Of a stretch of DNA of 20,240 bases, positions 6,941 to 15,600 are shown piece after piece. The notes under the pieces are model-generated. The model was not told the DNA's origin, did no database searches, and worked only from the letters and a program-made list of their open reading frames with translations. Source of the stretch: Clostridia bacterium (lineage in GTDB: Bacteria; Bacillota_A; Clostridia; Oscillospirales; CAG-272); assembly GCA_017631775.1 (NCBI GenBank), contig JAGBSQ010000210.1, positions 1 to 20,240 on the forward strand, written 5' to 3'. The translations under genes were made by a program, and so were the position numbers. How positions within the stretch are numbered: the stretch's first letter is position 1; every line of letters starts with the position of its first letter.

Positions 6941-8791
6941 ATGAAAAAACAAAAGGAAGAAAAACAAGAGAAACAAGAAAAGAAAAAGATCAACTGGAAG
7001 CGCACGTTTCAAAACAATGTCTTTATGCTAAAACTGATGATCAAGGCGTGTCCCGGTGTGTTCATCCTTGATTTGATCTGCACGATTTTGGGTGCGGTTC
7101 GTTCCTTTTTGGCAGGAACCTACCTTTATATGTACGCGCTCAATGCTCTGCAAGAGGGCATTGAGTTAAAAAAGATTTTGATCACCCTTGGCGGATTGAT
7201 TATCTTTTCGGTATCGGAAATGCTCTTCCAAAATCTTGCGGCGTGCTATTTCAATATTAAGTATCACACGGTCAACGCCTATTTCCAACAAATGATGCAA
7301 AAGAAGGCGGTTGAGGTCGACCTTACCTGCTACGAGAACGCCGAATTTTTTGACACCTACATCAAGGCGGCGGATGAAGCAACAAACCGCGCCTATTCCG
7401 TTATGAACAACATTACAGGTGTAATTTGGGTGCTTATCAATGTCGGTGCCACAGGTGCCTTGATTCTTACCATCGACCCTGTATTCATCCTCATCGCGCT
7501 CGCGCCCTTCCTCTGCACGCTAATCATCGGCAAAAAGCGCAACCGCATTCGCTACGATTACGATATGCGCAACAAAGAGGTTGGCAGACAACGCGACTAC
7601 GTGCGCCGCACCTTCTACCTCAAGGATTTCTCCAAGGAAATGCGCTTGGGCGAAATGTGGAAGGTTATGTACGGGCGTATGCGCTCGAGCATTGCCGAAA
7701 TGAAGGATATCGTTCGCAAATACGGCTACAAGGTAATGTTCTTCCGCTATTTGTATGACGTTATCTACAACGTGTTGGTGTATTCGGGAACGGTTCTCTT
7801 GGCATCCTTTAAAACCTTGGTGCTCAAAAACATGCTCCTTGGCGATTGCTTTGTGGTTATCAACTCCATCACAAACGTTGCGGGCAACATCAACTATATG
7901 GGCAACGTGTTCCTCAAGCTTGATGAAAACTCGCTCTATGCCGAAAATTTGCGCAAGTTTTTGGAGTACGAGGTGCGCATTGCAGAGGACGAAAACGCAC
8001 CCGCTGTTTCCTCTTTTGAAAAGTTGGAGCTGAAGAATTTGACCTTCTCTTATGAAAATCAAAAAACGCCTGCGCTTGCAGACGTTAGCTTTAGCGTAAA
8101 CGTTGGTGAAAAGATTGCCATCGTCGGTCACAACGGTGCGGGCAAGACAACCCTGATCAAGCTCTTGCAACGCCTGTATGACCCCGACGGGGGCGAGATT
8201 CTTGTCAACGGTGAGAATATCAAAACCTATCGCCTCTCGTCCTACCGAGCACTCTTTGGCACGGTGTTCCAGGATTATTGTCTCTTTGCAACCACGGTTG
8301 CCGAAAACGTAATGATGCGCGGCAACATCACCGAAGAGGATAGAGCCACCGTCAAGGATGCTCTTCAAAAAGCAGGCATTTACGAAAAGATCGAAGAGCT
8401 GCCCAACGGAATCGACTCTACCGTAACGCGCGAGTTCGATAAAGAGGGTGCTATGTTCTCGGGGGGTGAGGCGCAAAAGATCTCGATCGCGCGTCTCTTT
8501 GCGGGCGGTCAGGAGATCGTCATTATGGACGAGCCCACCTCGGCGCTTGACCCGATTGCCGAGCAGGAAATGTACCGCAATATGTTCGAGGCGTGCGAGG
8601 GAAAAACGGTTATTTTCATCTCTCACCGACTTTCCAGCGCCACCATGGCAGACCGCGTATATCTGTTTGAGAACGGACGAATCATTGAACAAGGCTCGCA
8701 CCGCGAGCTGCTTGCTATGAACGGCAAGTATGCCGATATGTGGCACAAGCAGGCAGATACCTATCTTGATAAAGAGGAGGTGACGGCATGA
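6941..8791 (+). CDS. ABC exporter half-transporter A (fused membrane and ATPase domains)
   Basis: The protein has 616 residues; ATG 6941 has GGAGG eight bases upstream. A very Lys/Glu-rich tail (residues 1-20) leads into about six membrane helices (roughly 30-330), then an ATP-binding domain: Walker A GHNGAGKT near 396, signature FSGGEAQK near 505, Walker B IVIMDEP near 526 with the catalytic Glu, and H-loop ISHRLS. This is the type IV (MsbA/LmrA-like) exporter layout. Its stop overlaps the start of the next gene as ATGA, and both subunits are the same length and architecture, so a heterodimeric exporter is very likely. Both ATP sites look competent, unlike many heterodimers with one degenerate site. 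No peptide, immunity or biosynthesis gene lies beside it, so the cargo (drug, lipid or peptide) is unknown. Confidence 0.92.
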   Translation: MKKQKEEKQEKQEKKKINWKRTFQNNVFMLKLMIKACPGVFILDLICTILGAVRSFLAGTYLYMYALNALQEGIELKKILITLGGLIIFSVSEMLFQNLAACYFNIKYHTVNAYFQQMMQKKAVEVDLTCYENAEFFDTYIKAADEATNRAYSVMNNITGVIWVLINVGATGALILTIDPVFILIALAPFLCTLIIGKKRNRIRYDYDMRNKEVGRQRDYVRRTFYLKDFSKEMRLGEMWKVMYGRMRSSIAEMKDIVRKYGYKVMFFRYLYDVIYNVLVYSGTVLLASFKTLVLKNMLLGDCFVVINSITNVAGNINYMGNVFLKLDENSLYAENLRKFLEYEVRIAEDENAPAVSSFEKLELKNLTFSYENQKTPALADVSFSVNVGEKIAIVGHNGAGKTTLIKLLQRLYDPDGGEILVNGENIKTYRLSSYRALFGTVFQDYCLFATTVAENVMMRGNITEEDRATVKDALQKAGIYEKIEELPNGIDSTVTREFDKEGAMFSGGEAQKISIARLFAGGQEIVIMDEPTSALDPIAEQEMYRNMFEACEGKTVIFISHRLSSATMADRVYLFENGRIIEQGSHRELLAMNGKYADMWHKQADTYLDKEEVTA

Positions 8792-10635
8792 GCAAAAAGA
8801 TAAAAGAAAAGAAGCAGAAAAAAGAAAAAGCAGAAAAGAAAGAGCGGCACAACCCCGTACGTGTTGTCAAAAACCTTTGGTTTATGCTGCAATTCGTGTT
8901 CAAATACACGCCCGGATATGCCGTTATCACCGTTGTAGAAGCGCTTGGACGCGGTGCTTCGCACGTTATTGGTATTCTCTTTACCAAGTACATCTTTGAC
9001 GCCATCGAGGCGGGAACCGACTTTGGTGAGGTTCTGTTTTGGATATTGCTCGTTACGGGCTACAACGCCGCGTTTGAACTCTTTAACAAATGGCGTTACG
9101 ACGTTTTTGTACCGCGTGTAAAGCTGACCTTGCACGAGACCATCCAAACCGAGCTTTACAAAAAAGCGCGCGAGCTTGACCAAAGCTGCTATGATGATCC
9201 CGAATTCTACAACGATTTCATTTGGGCGATTCGCGAGTCCGACGGACGTGTGGCGCACATTGTGGAGTGCTTCAGTATTATGATCAACCGCGTCACATCC
9301 AGCGCGGCGGTGCTTGGTCTGCTCGCCTCTATGGATCCGGTGGTAACACTCATTCTTCTTGTAACTGTTATTCTTGGCTTTGTGGTAAAGAGTATTCTCA
9401 ACAAAATCGGCTATAAACACAATGTTGAGGCAAATCCCATTTGGCGCAAGCTTGGGTATTTCCGTCGCGTGTTCTATATGCCCGATTATGCCAAGGAGCT
9501 GCGCTGCGGCGGCATTGCCGAGCATTTGCAAAACGAGTATCGAAAAACAAACAATCAACTCATCGCCTGCAACAAAAAGTACCAAAAGAAGTATTTGTTC
9601 TTTTGGATCCTTTCTGACCTGCTTGTCTATCTCTTGCCATCGGTGGGCATTACAAGTTACTTGGTGGTGCGTTATATCACCGATGCAACTCTTTCACTGG
9701 GCAGCTTTTCGGCAAGCATCAGCGCAAGCCAAAAGCTCTATTATACCCTTGACGATATCGGCAACTACATCAATAAGTTCCACGAGCACAGCCTTTATAT
9801 CGAAAAGGTCAAAACTTTTATGCAATACGAGCCCAAAATCAAGGGAAGCGTGACCGAGGTTCCCGCATTCGAGTCTTTGACTGTCAAAAATCTCGATTTT
9901 GTCTATCCCTTTACCAAGGACGAGAAAAAGACCCTGCAGGGTCTCAACCTTGAAATAAAGAAAGGCGAAAAGGTTGCGTTTGTCGGCTACAACGGTGCAG
10001 GAAAGACCACGCTCATCAAGCTTTTGATGCGCCTTTACGATACCACGAGCGGTGAAATTCTTTACAACGGTCGCAACATTACCGACTTTGACCCCGAAAA
10101 ATACCGCGAGCATATCGGTGCGGTGTTCCAAGACTACAAGGTTTTTGCGGCAACGGTTGCCGAAAACGTAATGGGCGGCGAGTACACAGATGCCGACGAA
10201 GAAGCAGTTCTTTCCGCGCTTCGCGCCGCATCCTTTGAGGAAAAACTCAAGCAGTTGCCCAATGGTATCCATTCACAACTCACAACCGAGTTTAGCAAAG
10301 ATGGCGTAGGACTTTCGGGCGGTGAGTCGCAAAAGATCGCCATCGCGCGCGTGTTTGCAAGACCGTTTGAGCTTATCATTATGGATGAACCTTCCTCGGC
10401 GCTCGACCCGATTGCCGAATATGAACTGAACCAATCCATCCTCCAAAACGCGGAAGGGAAGACGGTTATTTTCATTTCGCACCGCCTTTCCACCACACGC
10501 ATGGCGGATAAGATTTATATGTTCGACGGCGGGGAGATCGTCGAGAGCGGCTCTCATGATGAACTGATGGAACAGAACGGCAAGTATGCCGAAATGTACC
10601 GCGTACAAGCCAAAAAGTACAAAACAGCCTCGTGA
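8788..10635 (+). CDS. ABC exporter half-transporter B (fused membrane and ATPase domains)
   Basis: The protein has 615 residues; ATG 8788 overlaps the previous stop by four bases, with AAAGAGGAGG sequence upstream inside gene A. It has the same plan as its partner: a Lys-rich tail (KKIKEKKQKKEKAEKK), membrane helices to about residue 330, Walker A GYNGAGKT near 399, signature LSGGESQK near 508, Walker B LIIMDEP near 529 and H-loop ISHRLS. The membrane part shares the Q-S-C-Y-D-D-P-E-F-Y-N type motif (DLTCYENAEFFDT in the partner), showing the two are paralogues. A terminator directly after the stop closes this two-gene operon. The substrate is not deducible from the sequence. Confidence 0.92.
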   Translation: MSKKIKEKKQKKEKAEKKERHNPVRVVKNLWFMLQFVFKYTPGYAVITVVEALGRGASHVIGILFTKYIFDAIEAGTDFGEVLFWILLVTGYNAAFELFNKWRYDVFVPRVKLTLHETIQTELYKKARELDQSCYDDPEFYNDFIWAIRESDGRVAHIVECFSIMINRVTSSAAVLGLLASMDPVVTLILLVTVILGFVVKSILNKIGYKHNVEANPIWRKLGYFRRVFYMPDYAKELRCGGIAEHLQNEYRKTNNQLIACNKKYQKKYLFFWILSDLLVYLLPSVGITSYLVVRYITDATLSLGSFSASISASQKLYYTLDDIGNYINKFHEHSLYIEKVKTFMQYEPKIKGSVTEVPAFESLTVKNLDFVYPFTKDEKKTLQGLNLEIKKGEKVAFVGYNGAGKTTLIKLLMRLYDTTSGEILYNGRNITDFDPEKYREHIGAVFQDYKVFAATVAENVMGGEYTDADEEAVLSALRAASFEEKLKQLPNGIHSQLTTEFSKDGVGLSGGESQKIAIARVFARPFELIIMDEPSSALDPIAEYELNQSILQNAEGKTVIFISHRLSTTRMADKIYMFDGGEIVESGSHDELMEQNGKYAEMYRVQAKKYKTAS

Positions 10636-10653
10636 GGGGATAAATAAAAAATG

Positions 10654-10685
10654 AAAAGCGGCACCTTTCCGGGTGCCGCTTTTTG
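10654..10685 (+). terminator. Terminator of the ABC operon
   Basis: A 9-bp stem AGCGGCACC (10657-10665) with GGTGCCGCT (10672-10680) is followed by TTTTTG, 20 bases after the stop codon. Confidence 0.92.
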
Positions 10686-10699
10686 TTTCGGATGGTAAG

Positions 10700-10838
10700 G
10701 GATTCAGAACCAAGCCTCGCTTATCAGCGAGGCGCAAATTTACTTGACGGCAGAGAGCCGTCATTTTGCAAGCAAAACCGCAAATTCGCCACGGGCGCGC
10801 ATTGCGCGCATGAGGTTTCTCAAAGCACTACCATCTAA
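10700..10838. repeat. Hairpin-rich noncoding segment (possible intergenic repeat element)
   Basis: No gene is visible. Three strong short stems follow one another: GCCTCGCT/AGCGAGGC (10714-10733, TATC loop), GACGGC/GCCGTC (10746-10762, AGAGA loop) and GCGCGC/GCGCGC around 10795-10810 with an ATT loop. A small TTTTGC/GCAAAA dyad lies at about 10763-10777, and the motif GCAAATT occurs twice. The arrangement resembles REP-like or MITE-like intergenic elements, but no second copy is present in the window to prove it is repeated. Confidence 0.4.
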
Positions 10839-10880
10839 CAAAACACAAGGGGACACCAACCGGTGTCACCTTGTGTTTTG
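10839..10880 (-). terminator. Long stem-loop terminator downstream of the tRNA-Ser fragment
   Basis: A 12-bp stem, one mismatch and six more pairs (10839-10857 with 10862-10880) have an AACC loop and end in TTTTG on the minus strand. It begins at the tRNA CCA end, as expected for a tRNA gene's own terminator kept after the 5' half was lost. Confidence 0.8.
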
Positions 10881-10936
10881 GCGGAGGGTGTGGGATTCGA
10901 ACCCACGTTGGCGTGAGCCCAAACGGTTTTCAAGAC
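10879..10936 (-). pseudogene. 3' half of tRNA-Ser (TGA anticodon loop), 5' half absent
   Basis: Read on the minus strand the fragment starts GTCTTGAAAACCG, the anticodon loop of tRNA-Ser(UGA). It continues with a variable arm, then GTGGGTTCGAATCCCAC (a perfect T-arm) and acceptor strand ACCCTCC, discriminator G and encoded CCA. The matching acceptor 5' strand GGAGGGT, the D-arm and the 5' anticodon stem are missing: the bases before it (10937 upward) are the last codons and TAA stop of the esterase gene. It therefore cannot make a tRNA. The break inside the anticodon arm, with an intact 3' end and terminator, matches the displaced 3' fragment left by tRNA-targeted integration. Confidence 0.85.
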
Positions 10937-11899
10937 TTATCGCCTATGCCCAAACGGATCAAAAAAGGAAATGCATTGCTCCGCAAACAGATGTCCAAGC
11001 TTGATCTCGCTGAGCGAATCGTAGTGCGCGATGTCGGGCTCGTCCACGGGCTCCTCGGTTACCGAAAGGCCGTGCTCGATCGTGTTGATGACTGTGTTGA
11101 TGGGAGAGGAATCTGCAACCGCCTGCTTGGATTGGTTGAGTTTGATATAATGCTTCCAAAAGAAAGAATCGGCTATGTAAGCATCCACAAAGGCGATGCC
11201 GTCACGGGAGGCATAGGGGGCAAATTCTGCGCGAATATCCTCAACAAAGCAGCTCAAATTTTCCTCATAATCAATGGCGTGTTGCTCTTCAAGCGAGTCG
11301 GATTCGCCCTGCATCCAGCACATTGCCTCAACCGATACGTCGTATCCCTTCAAGGTCAAATATTCCAAGCTGTTCGCGGCATATTCCACAAAGCTGTTGT
11401 AAAGGGGACCGACCTCGCCGCCCGCCGAGGGGGAGCGCCATTGCTCATAAAGGTTGGTTCCGCCCCATGCATACTTAATGATAAAGAAGGTTTGGTCGGG
11501 GAAGGCTTCGTTCAGCTTTTCTGCCAAACCGAGCTCGGGGCCAAAATATCCGCCCCACTCACCCTGGCATGCCTCGCTTGTTACAAAGCCGTGCGACTCG
11601 TTTGTGGCAGATGCAAAATAATTGATGTAAACGTTTTCAAATCCGGTCGCATATTTTTCATACTGCTCGGGGGAAACGTTTTTTTGCAAATATTCATCTC
11701 TGCTGCAGCCTGCGGCATTGGATTGCCCCGCAAGAAAAATCACCGTTGCCTTTTTTCCAAACCCGTAGGGAACGGTATCATGCAGGCCGGTTGCCGCTAT
11801 TTTTTGATAATGGTTTACAATTCCCCAAGCGCACACGCCTACAATCAACACCAGCAAGACGGAAAGGGAAATGATGATACGCTTTTTTGTTTTGTTCAT
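10937..11899 (-). CDS. Membrane-anchored SGNH/SASA-type carbohydrate acetylesterase
   Basis: The protein has 320 residues; ATG 11899 has GAGGTG seven bases upstream. An upstream extension of the frame crosses the promoter and is rejected. Residues 8-28 form an uncleaved-looking signal anchor. The rest matches the sialate O-acetylesterase/CE6-like SGNH fold: nucleophile block AGQSNAAG (Ser60), GYFGPELG (117-124), MQGESD (196-201) and a C-terminal D289-I-A-H292 with HYDS, supplying the catalytic Asp and His. Such enzymes remove O-acetyl groups from sialic acid or from xylan and related glycans; the substrate here is not resolvable. It has its own consensus promoter. The last residues (FFDPFGHRR) and the stop abut the broken tRNA-Ser, so the natural C-terminus may have been altered at that junction, although all catalytic residues are upstream. 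Confidence 0.87.
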   Translation of the reverse strand: MNKTKKRIIISLSVLLVLIVGVCAWGIVNHYQKIAATGLHDTVPYGFGKKATVIFLAGQSNAAGCSRDEYLQKNVSPEQYEKYATGFENVYINYFASATNESHGFVTSEACQGEWGGYFGPELGLAEKLNEAFPDQTFFIIKYAWGGTNLYEQWRSPSAGGEVGPLYNSFVEYAANSLEYLTLKGYDVSVEAMCWMQGESDSLEEQHAIDYEENLSCFVEDIRAEFAPYASRDGIAFVDAYIADSFFWKHYIKLNQSKQAVADSSPINTVINTIEHGLSVTEEPVDEPDIAHYDSLSEIKLGHLFAEQCISFFDPFGHRR

Positions 11900-11920
11900 A
11901 AAATTCACCTCTTTGTTAGC

Positions 11921-11949
11921 ATTATACCACAAAATGGCGGGTTTGTCAA
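11921..11949 (-). promoter_or_regulatory. Perfect-consensus promoter of the esterase gene
   Basis: Minus strand: TTGACA (11949-11944), 17-base spacer, TATAAT (11926-11921), with TGG before the -10. It lies 21 bases from the start codon. Confidence 0.9.
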
Positions 11950-11995
11950 ACGATAAAAACGCCCCGAAACCACCAAAATGAGTGATTTTAGGGCT

Positions 11996-12038
11996 AAAAA
12001 GCAAAATCCCATAGCCGAAATTGTATCGACTATGGAAT
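11996..12038 (-). terminator. Terminator behind the decayed tRNA remnant
   Basis: On the minus strand ATTCCATAG (12038-12030) pairs with CTATGGGAT (12014-12006, one G-T pair) and runs into TTTTGCTTTTT. Confidence 0.65.
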
Positions 12039-12044
12039 CTTTTT

Positions 12045-12076
12045 TGGTTGCGGGGAGGGGGAGGAAACCACATGGT
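12045..12076 (-). pseudogene. Decayed tRNA 3' end resembling the neighbouring initiator tRNA
   Basis: On the minus strand it reads CATGTGGTT, then a degenerate T-loop, then CCCCGCAACCA. The first nine bases and the final CCGCAACCA are identical to the same positions of the tRNA-Met at 12171-12248, including the poly-A that follows. The T-loop (TCCTC instead of CAAAT) and everything 5' of it (no acceptor 5' strand, D-arm or anticodon arm) are lost. Its own terminator follows. It is best read as the remains of a duplicated or recombined tRNA gene. Confidence 0.55.
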
Positions 12077-12134
12077 CTTGCCAAATTCTCTGCGGAGAGT
12101 TCGAGGTCATATGGCGCAAGCCACTTCACGAGCA

Positions 12135-12165
12135 AAAAGAAAAGCAACCCGAAATGGGTTGCTTT
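12135..12165 (-). terminator. Terminator of the tRNA-Leu/tRNA-Met operon
   Basis: A perfect 10-bp stem AAAGCAACCC (12141-12150) with GGGTTGCTTT (12156-12165) has a 5-base loop. On the minus strand it runs into TCTTTTT. Confidence 0.88.
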
Positions 12166-12170
12166 CTTTT

Positions 12171-12248
<78 letters not shown>

Positions 12249-12268
12249 ATATTGTTTTATCGGTCCCT

Positions 12269-12357
12269 TGGTGCCGGTGACCGGGATCGAACCGGTACGA
12301 TGCTCTCGCATCACGGGATTTTAAGTCCCGGGCGTCTGCCTGTTCCGCCACACCGGC
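12269..12357 (-). tRNA. tRNA-Leu (TAA)
   Basis: A complete class II tRNA of 89 nt on the minus strand: acceptor GCCGGTG/CACCGGC, anticodon loop CTTAAAA (anticodon TAA) in a GGGA/TCCC stem, a long variable arm (GATGC/GCATC), T-arm GGTTCGATCCC and encoded CCA. It is the first gene of a two-tRNA transcript. Confidence 0.95.
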
Positions 12358-12399
12358 AGGTAACACCAAGAGACTGCGTCCTTTCGGTTCGCATTGCTT

Positions 12400-12428
12400 A
12401 TTATAACACACCCCCTTCCTTTTGTCAA
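12400..12428 (-). promoter_or_regulatory. Consensus promoter of the tRNA operon
   Basis: Minus strand: TTGACA (12428-12423), 17-base spacer, TATAAT (12405-12400), 43 bases before tRNA-Leu. The remaining stretch 12429-12562 towards the divergent GH3 promoter is T-rich and shows no gene. Confidence 0.9.
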
Positions 12429-12562
12429 CCCCTTTTTGAAAAAACTTTTCATCTTTTTTATGTTTTTTCATCGACTTTTTTCATCACGTGTCGCGTTTTG
12501 TGGCACTTTAAACAAAAAACATTGCTCAAACTGTCGGTTATGTAGAAACCGCACCGAGCACA

Positions 12563-12591
12563 TTGACGGCAAAAGAAAAATATGGTATACT
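12563..12591 (+). promoter_or_regulatory. Promoter of the membrane GH3 operon
   Basis: TTGACG (12563-12568), 17-base spacer, TATACT (12586-12591) with TGG extended -10. Transcription should begin near 12598. Confidence 0.82.
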
Positions 12592-12603
12592 TGAGGTAAG
12601 GTT

Positions 12604-12624
12604 TATAAATACCGTGTATTTATA
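12604..12624 (+). promoter_or_regulatory. Perfect inverted repeat at the start of the GH3 transcript (candidate operator)
   Basis: Arms TATAAATAC (12604-12612) and GTATTTATA (12616-12624) with CGT between them lie a few bases after the expected start site. The position suits a roadblock repressor site, or a 5' mRNA-stabilising hairpin. It differs from the operator-like site of the second GH3 gene. Confidence 0.5.
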
Positions 12625-12651
12625 CCACCAAACCAAAACACGGAGGTAACT

Positions 12652-15600
12652 ATGAAAATCAGGCAAATCGTGCAACTTGTAATTATTGCCATCTTGGTTA
12701 CAGCACTTGTCATTGGCAATGTGATTGTCTTTGAACCTCAAATGGCATCTAACATTACGGGTCTTCAGGCATACTTTGAGGAAGTCTTGGGCTTCCATCC
12801 GTTTGCCACAAGCAGCAACACGATCAACGAGGCAAGAAAAGGCGGTCAAGAGCTTTCCGAGCAGATCATCAAAGAGGGAAGCGTTCTTGTTAAAAACAAC
12901 GGTGTTCTTCCGCTGAGCGCCGATGAAGTCTCGCAGGTCAACGTATTTGGCCACGCATCCATCGACTGGGTATACGGCGGTTCTGGCTCCGGTCAAGTTC
13001 TCCCTGAGAACAACAACCCTGCCGAGAACATCGACTTTTTGAAGGCTTTGGAGCTGTACGGAATTCCTTACAACCAAAGCTTGATCTCCATGTATCGCAA
13101 ATTTGCAGCTCCCTTTGGCGACATCGGCTCCATCAATAACAACTACGATGCGTTCTACCGCTTGGCAGAGCCCAGCATCTCCGACGCCAATTACTACACG
13201 CCTGCAATTTTGAACGAGGCAAAGAGCTATTCCAACACGGTATTCGTTGTTATCGGTCGCCATGCGGGCGAGACCGAGGACCCCACAAGAGTTCAGTACA
13301 AGGTCAACGCATCTTCCGCAATGGATAAATCCCGTCACTATTTGGAGATCTCCACCGAAGAGGAAGAGATGCTCAAGTACGTTGGCGCAAACTACGAGAA
13401 CGTTATTGTTATCGTCAACTCCACCAACGCGATGGAGCTCGATTTTGTCGATACCATTCCCGGTATTGATGCATGCCTTGTAGTAGGTGCTACCGGTACA
13501 CAAGCCGCAAAGGCGATCCCCTCCATTCTTTGGGGCGAGGTATCTCCCTCCGGCCGCTTTACCGACACCTATGCTTACGATATGGCAAGCAACGTCAACT
13601 TTAAGCGCACAAGCGCTGCAGGCATCGGTCACTACACGGGTGCCTCGGATATGTACCCCACGGGCGCCGGCAGCAACGCAGGCGGAACTCGCCGCGATGC
13701 TCCTGCATTCATCGATTACATCGAAGGTGTTTACCTTGGCTACAAGTGGTACGAGACCGCTGACGTTGAGGGCATTTGGGATAAATATTCCCGCGAGATC
13801 CTTGATGAGAACGACAACAAGATTACCGTAACCGGCTACGATAGCGTTGTACAGTATCCCTTCGGCTACGGACTTTCTTACACCACCTTTGAGTGGACAG
13901 TAGAAGCACTTTCCATTCCCCAAGGCTCCGAAATCAATCGCGAAAGCGAAATCACCATCACCCTCTCTGTTGCCAACGTAGGCGACGTTGCAGGTCAAGA
14001 CGTTATCGAGGTTTACCTCACCCCCGAATACAAGAAGGGCGAAATTGAAAAGGCACATGTCAATTTGGTTGCCTTTGCAAAAACGGGCACCATCAACCCC
14101 GGCGAAAAGCAGACCCTTACCATTACCGTTGACGTAGAGGATCTCGCATGCTACGATGCATACGACCTCAACAACAATGGCAACAAAGGCTACGAGCTTG
14201 ATGCAGGCTCTTACCAGCTCAAATTGATGACCGACTCTCACAACGTAAAGACCGTTGACTTCACCGGCGGCGCAACCGATGCAGAGGGCATCATCACCTA
14301 CAACGTATCCACCACCATCAACTTCCTTGTCGATAGCGTTACCGGCAACCCCGTAACCAACAAGTTTACCGGCGAGGATGCGATCGACGGCGTTAGCCTT
14401 GACGGCAGCGACAGCGGTCAGAATATCGGCTTTATTACACGTGCGGCATTCCCCGATCCTTACGAGATCGCTGACGTTGCCGACCGTGCAATGGCAGACA
14501 ACGTAAAGGAATTCAACCAATACACCAAGGCGCAGGCAAGCGAATGGGATAATGCCGAGGTAGATATTTTCGGCAACCCCGTTAAGAGCAATTCTGTTGA
14601 GTGGGGCAAGAGTGCAGGTCGCATTGAATACGAAGGCATCGTTTACAACCAAAGCGGCAACGCAATGGTTTACGAAAACGGCAAGATTACCGAGCTCGGC
14701 TTGGTTCTCGGATCCGACTATAACCATCCCCTGTGGGACGTTGTCCTGAGTCAGATCACCCTCTCCGAGGCAATCGAGCTGATCCACGCGGGCAACTTCG
14801 GTAATGCGGCTATCCCCTCTGTTGGCAAGCCCAAGCTCACCGACCACGACGGACCTTCTCAAGTACGTTCCTTCAATGCAGGCGCGGCACGCGGAACCGG
14901 CTTCCCCTGCTCAACCGTTCTCGGCCAAACCTGGAACCAATCTCTCGCTTACAGCTTTGGTATCAACTACGGTAAAGAAATGAGCGTTCAAGGTATTGCA
15001 ATGGACGGTACCTACGGCTTTGGCGCCAACCTGCACCGCAGTGCTTGGGGCGGCCGTAACTACGAGTATTTCTCCGAGGACGGCTTCTTGGCAGGCACCA
15101 TGCTTGCACAGCAGGTTCGCGGTCTTACCAACACAGGTAAGTATTGCTACCTCAAGCACCTCGTTCTTTACGAAACCGAGCACGAGCGCGACTCTATGTA
15201 CACATGGTGCAACGAGCAGGCTCTGCGCGAGATCTATCTCAAACCCTTTAAGAAAGCAATTCAAGATGGCGGATGCGTAGGCATCATGTCCTCTTACAAC
15301 CGTATCGGCAACGTTTGGACGGGCGGTAGCGAAGCACTCATTCAAGGTGTTATCCGTAACGAGCTCGGCTTCTCGGGCACGGTCGTTACCGACTACGTAG
15401 ACGGCTGGTCTCAAAAGTTTATGTCCATTGAGGATGCTGTTCGCGCAGGCGGTGACATCAACCTTGGCACAAGAACAAACGTGCTTGACACCGGCTTTGA
15501 CGATAGCAACCGTATTCAAAATCAGGCAAAAGAGGTTTGCCACCATGTTCTTTACATGTTCCTCAGCCCTCTTTATGCAAATGCCGAATACAACGAAAGT

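Noticed and set aside
10879..10975. Complete tRNA-Ser overlapping the esterase gene
   Set aside because: The bases before the anticodon loop do not pair as an acceptor 5' strand or anticodon stem, despite a weak resemblance to a D-arm.
11900..12073. Longer N-terminus for the acetylesterase
   Set aside because: It would run through the perfect promoter and the decayed tRNA region; ATG 11899 has a good ribosome-binding site and begins a signal anchor.
12538..14862. Very long minus-strand open frame opposite the membrane GH3 gene
   Set aside because: It is antisense to a clear GH3 domain protein, has low-complexity Val/Gly/Asn/Cys composition, no ribosome-binding site and no family resemblance. 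Biased codons of the sense gene keep the antisense frame open.
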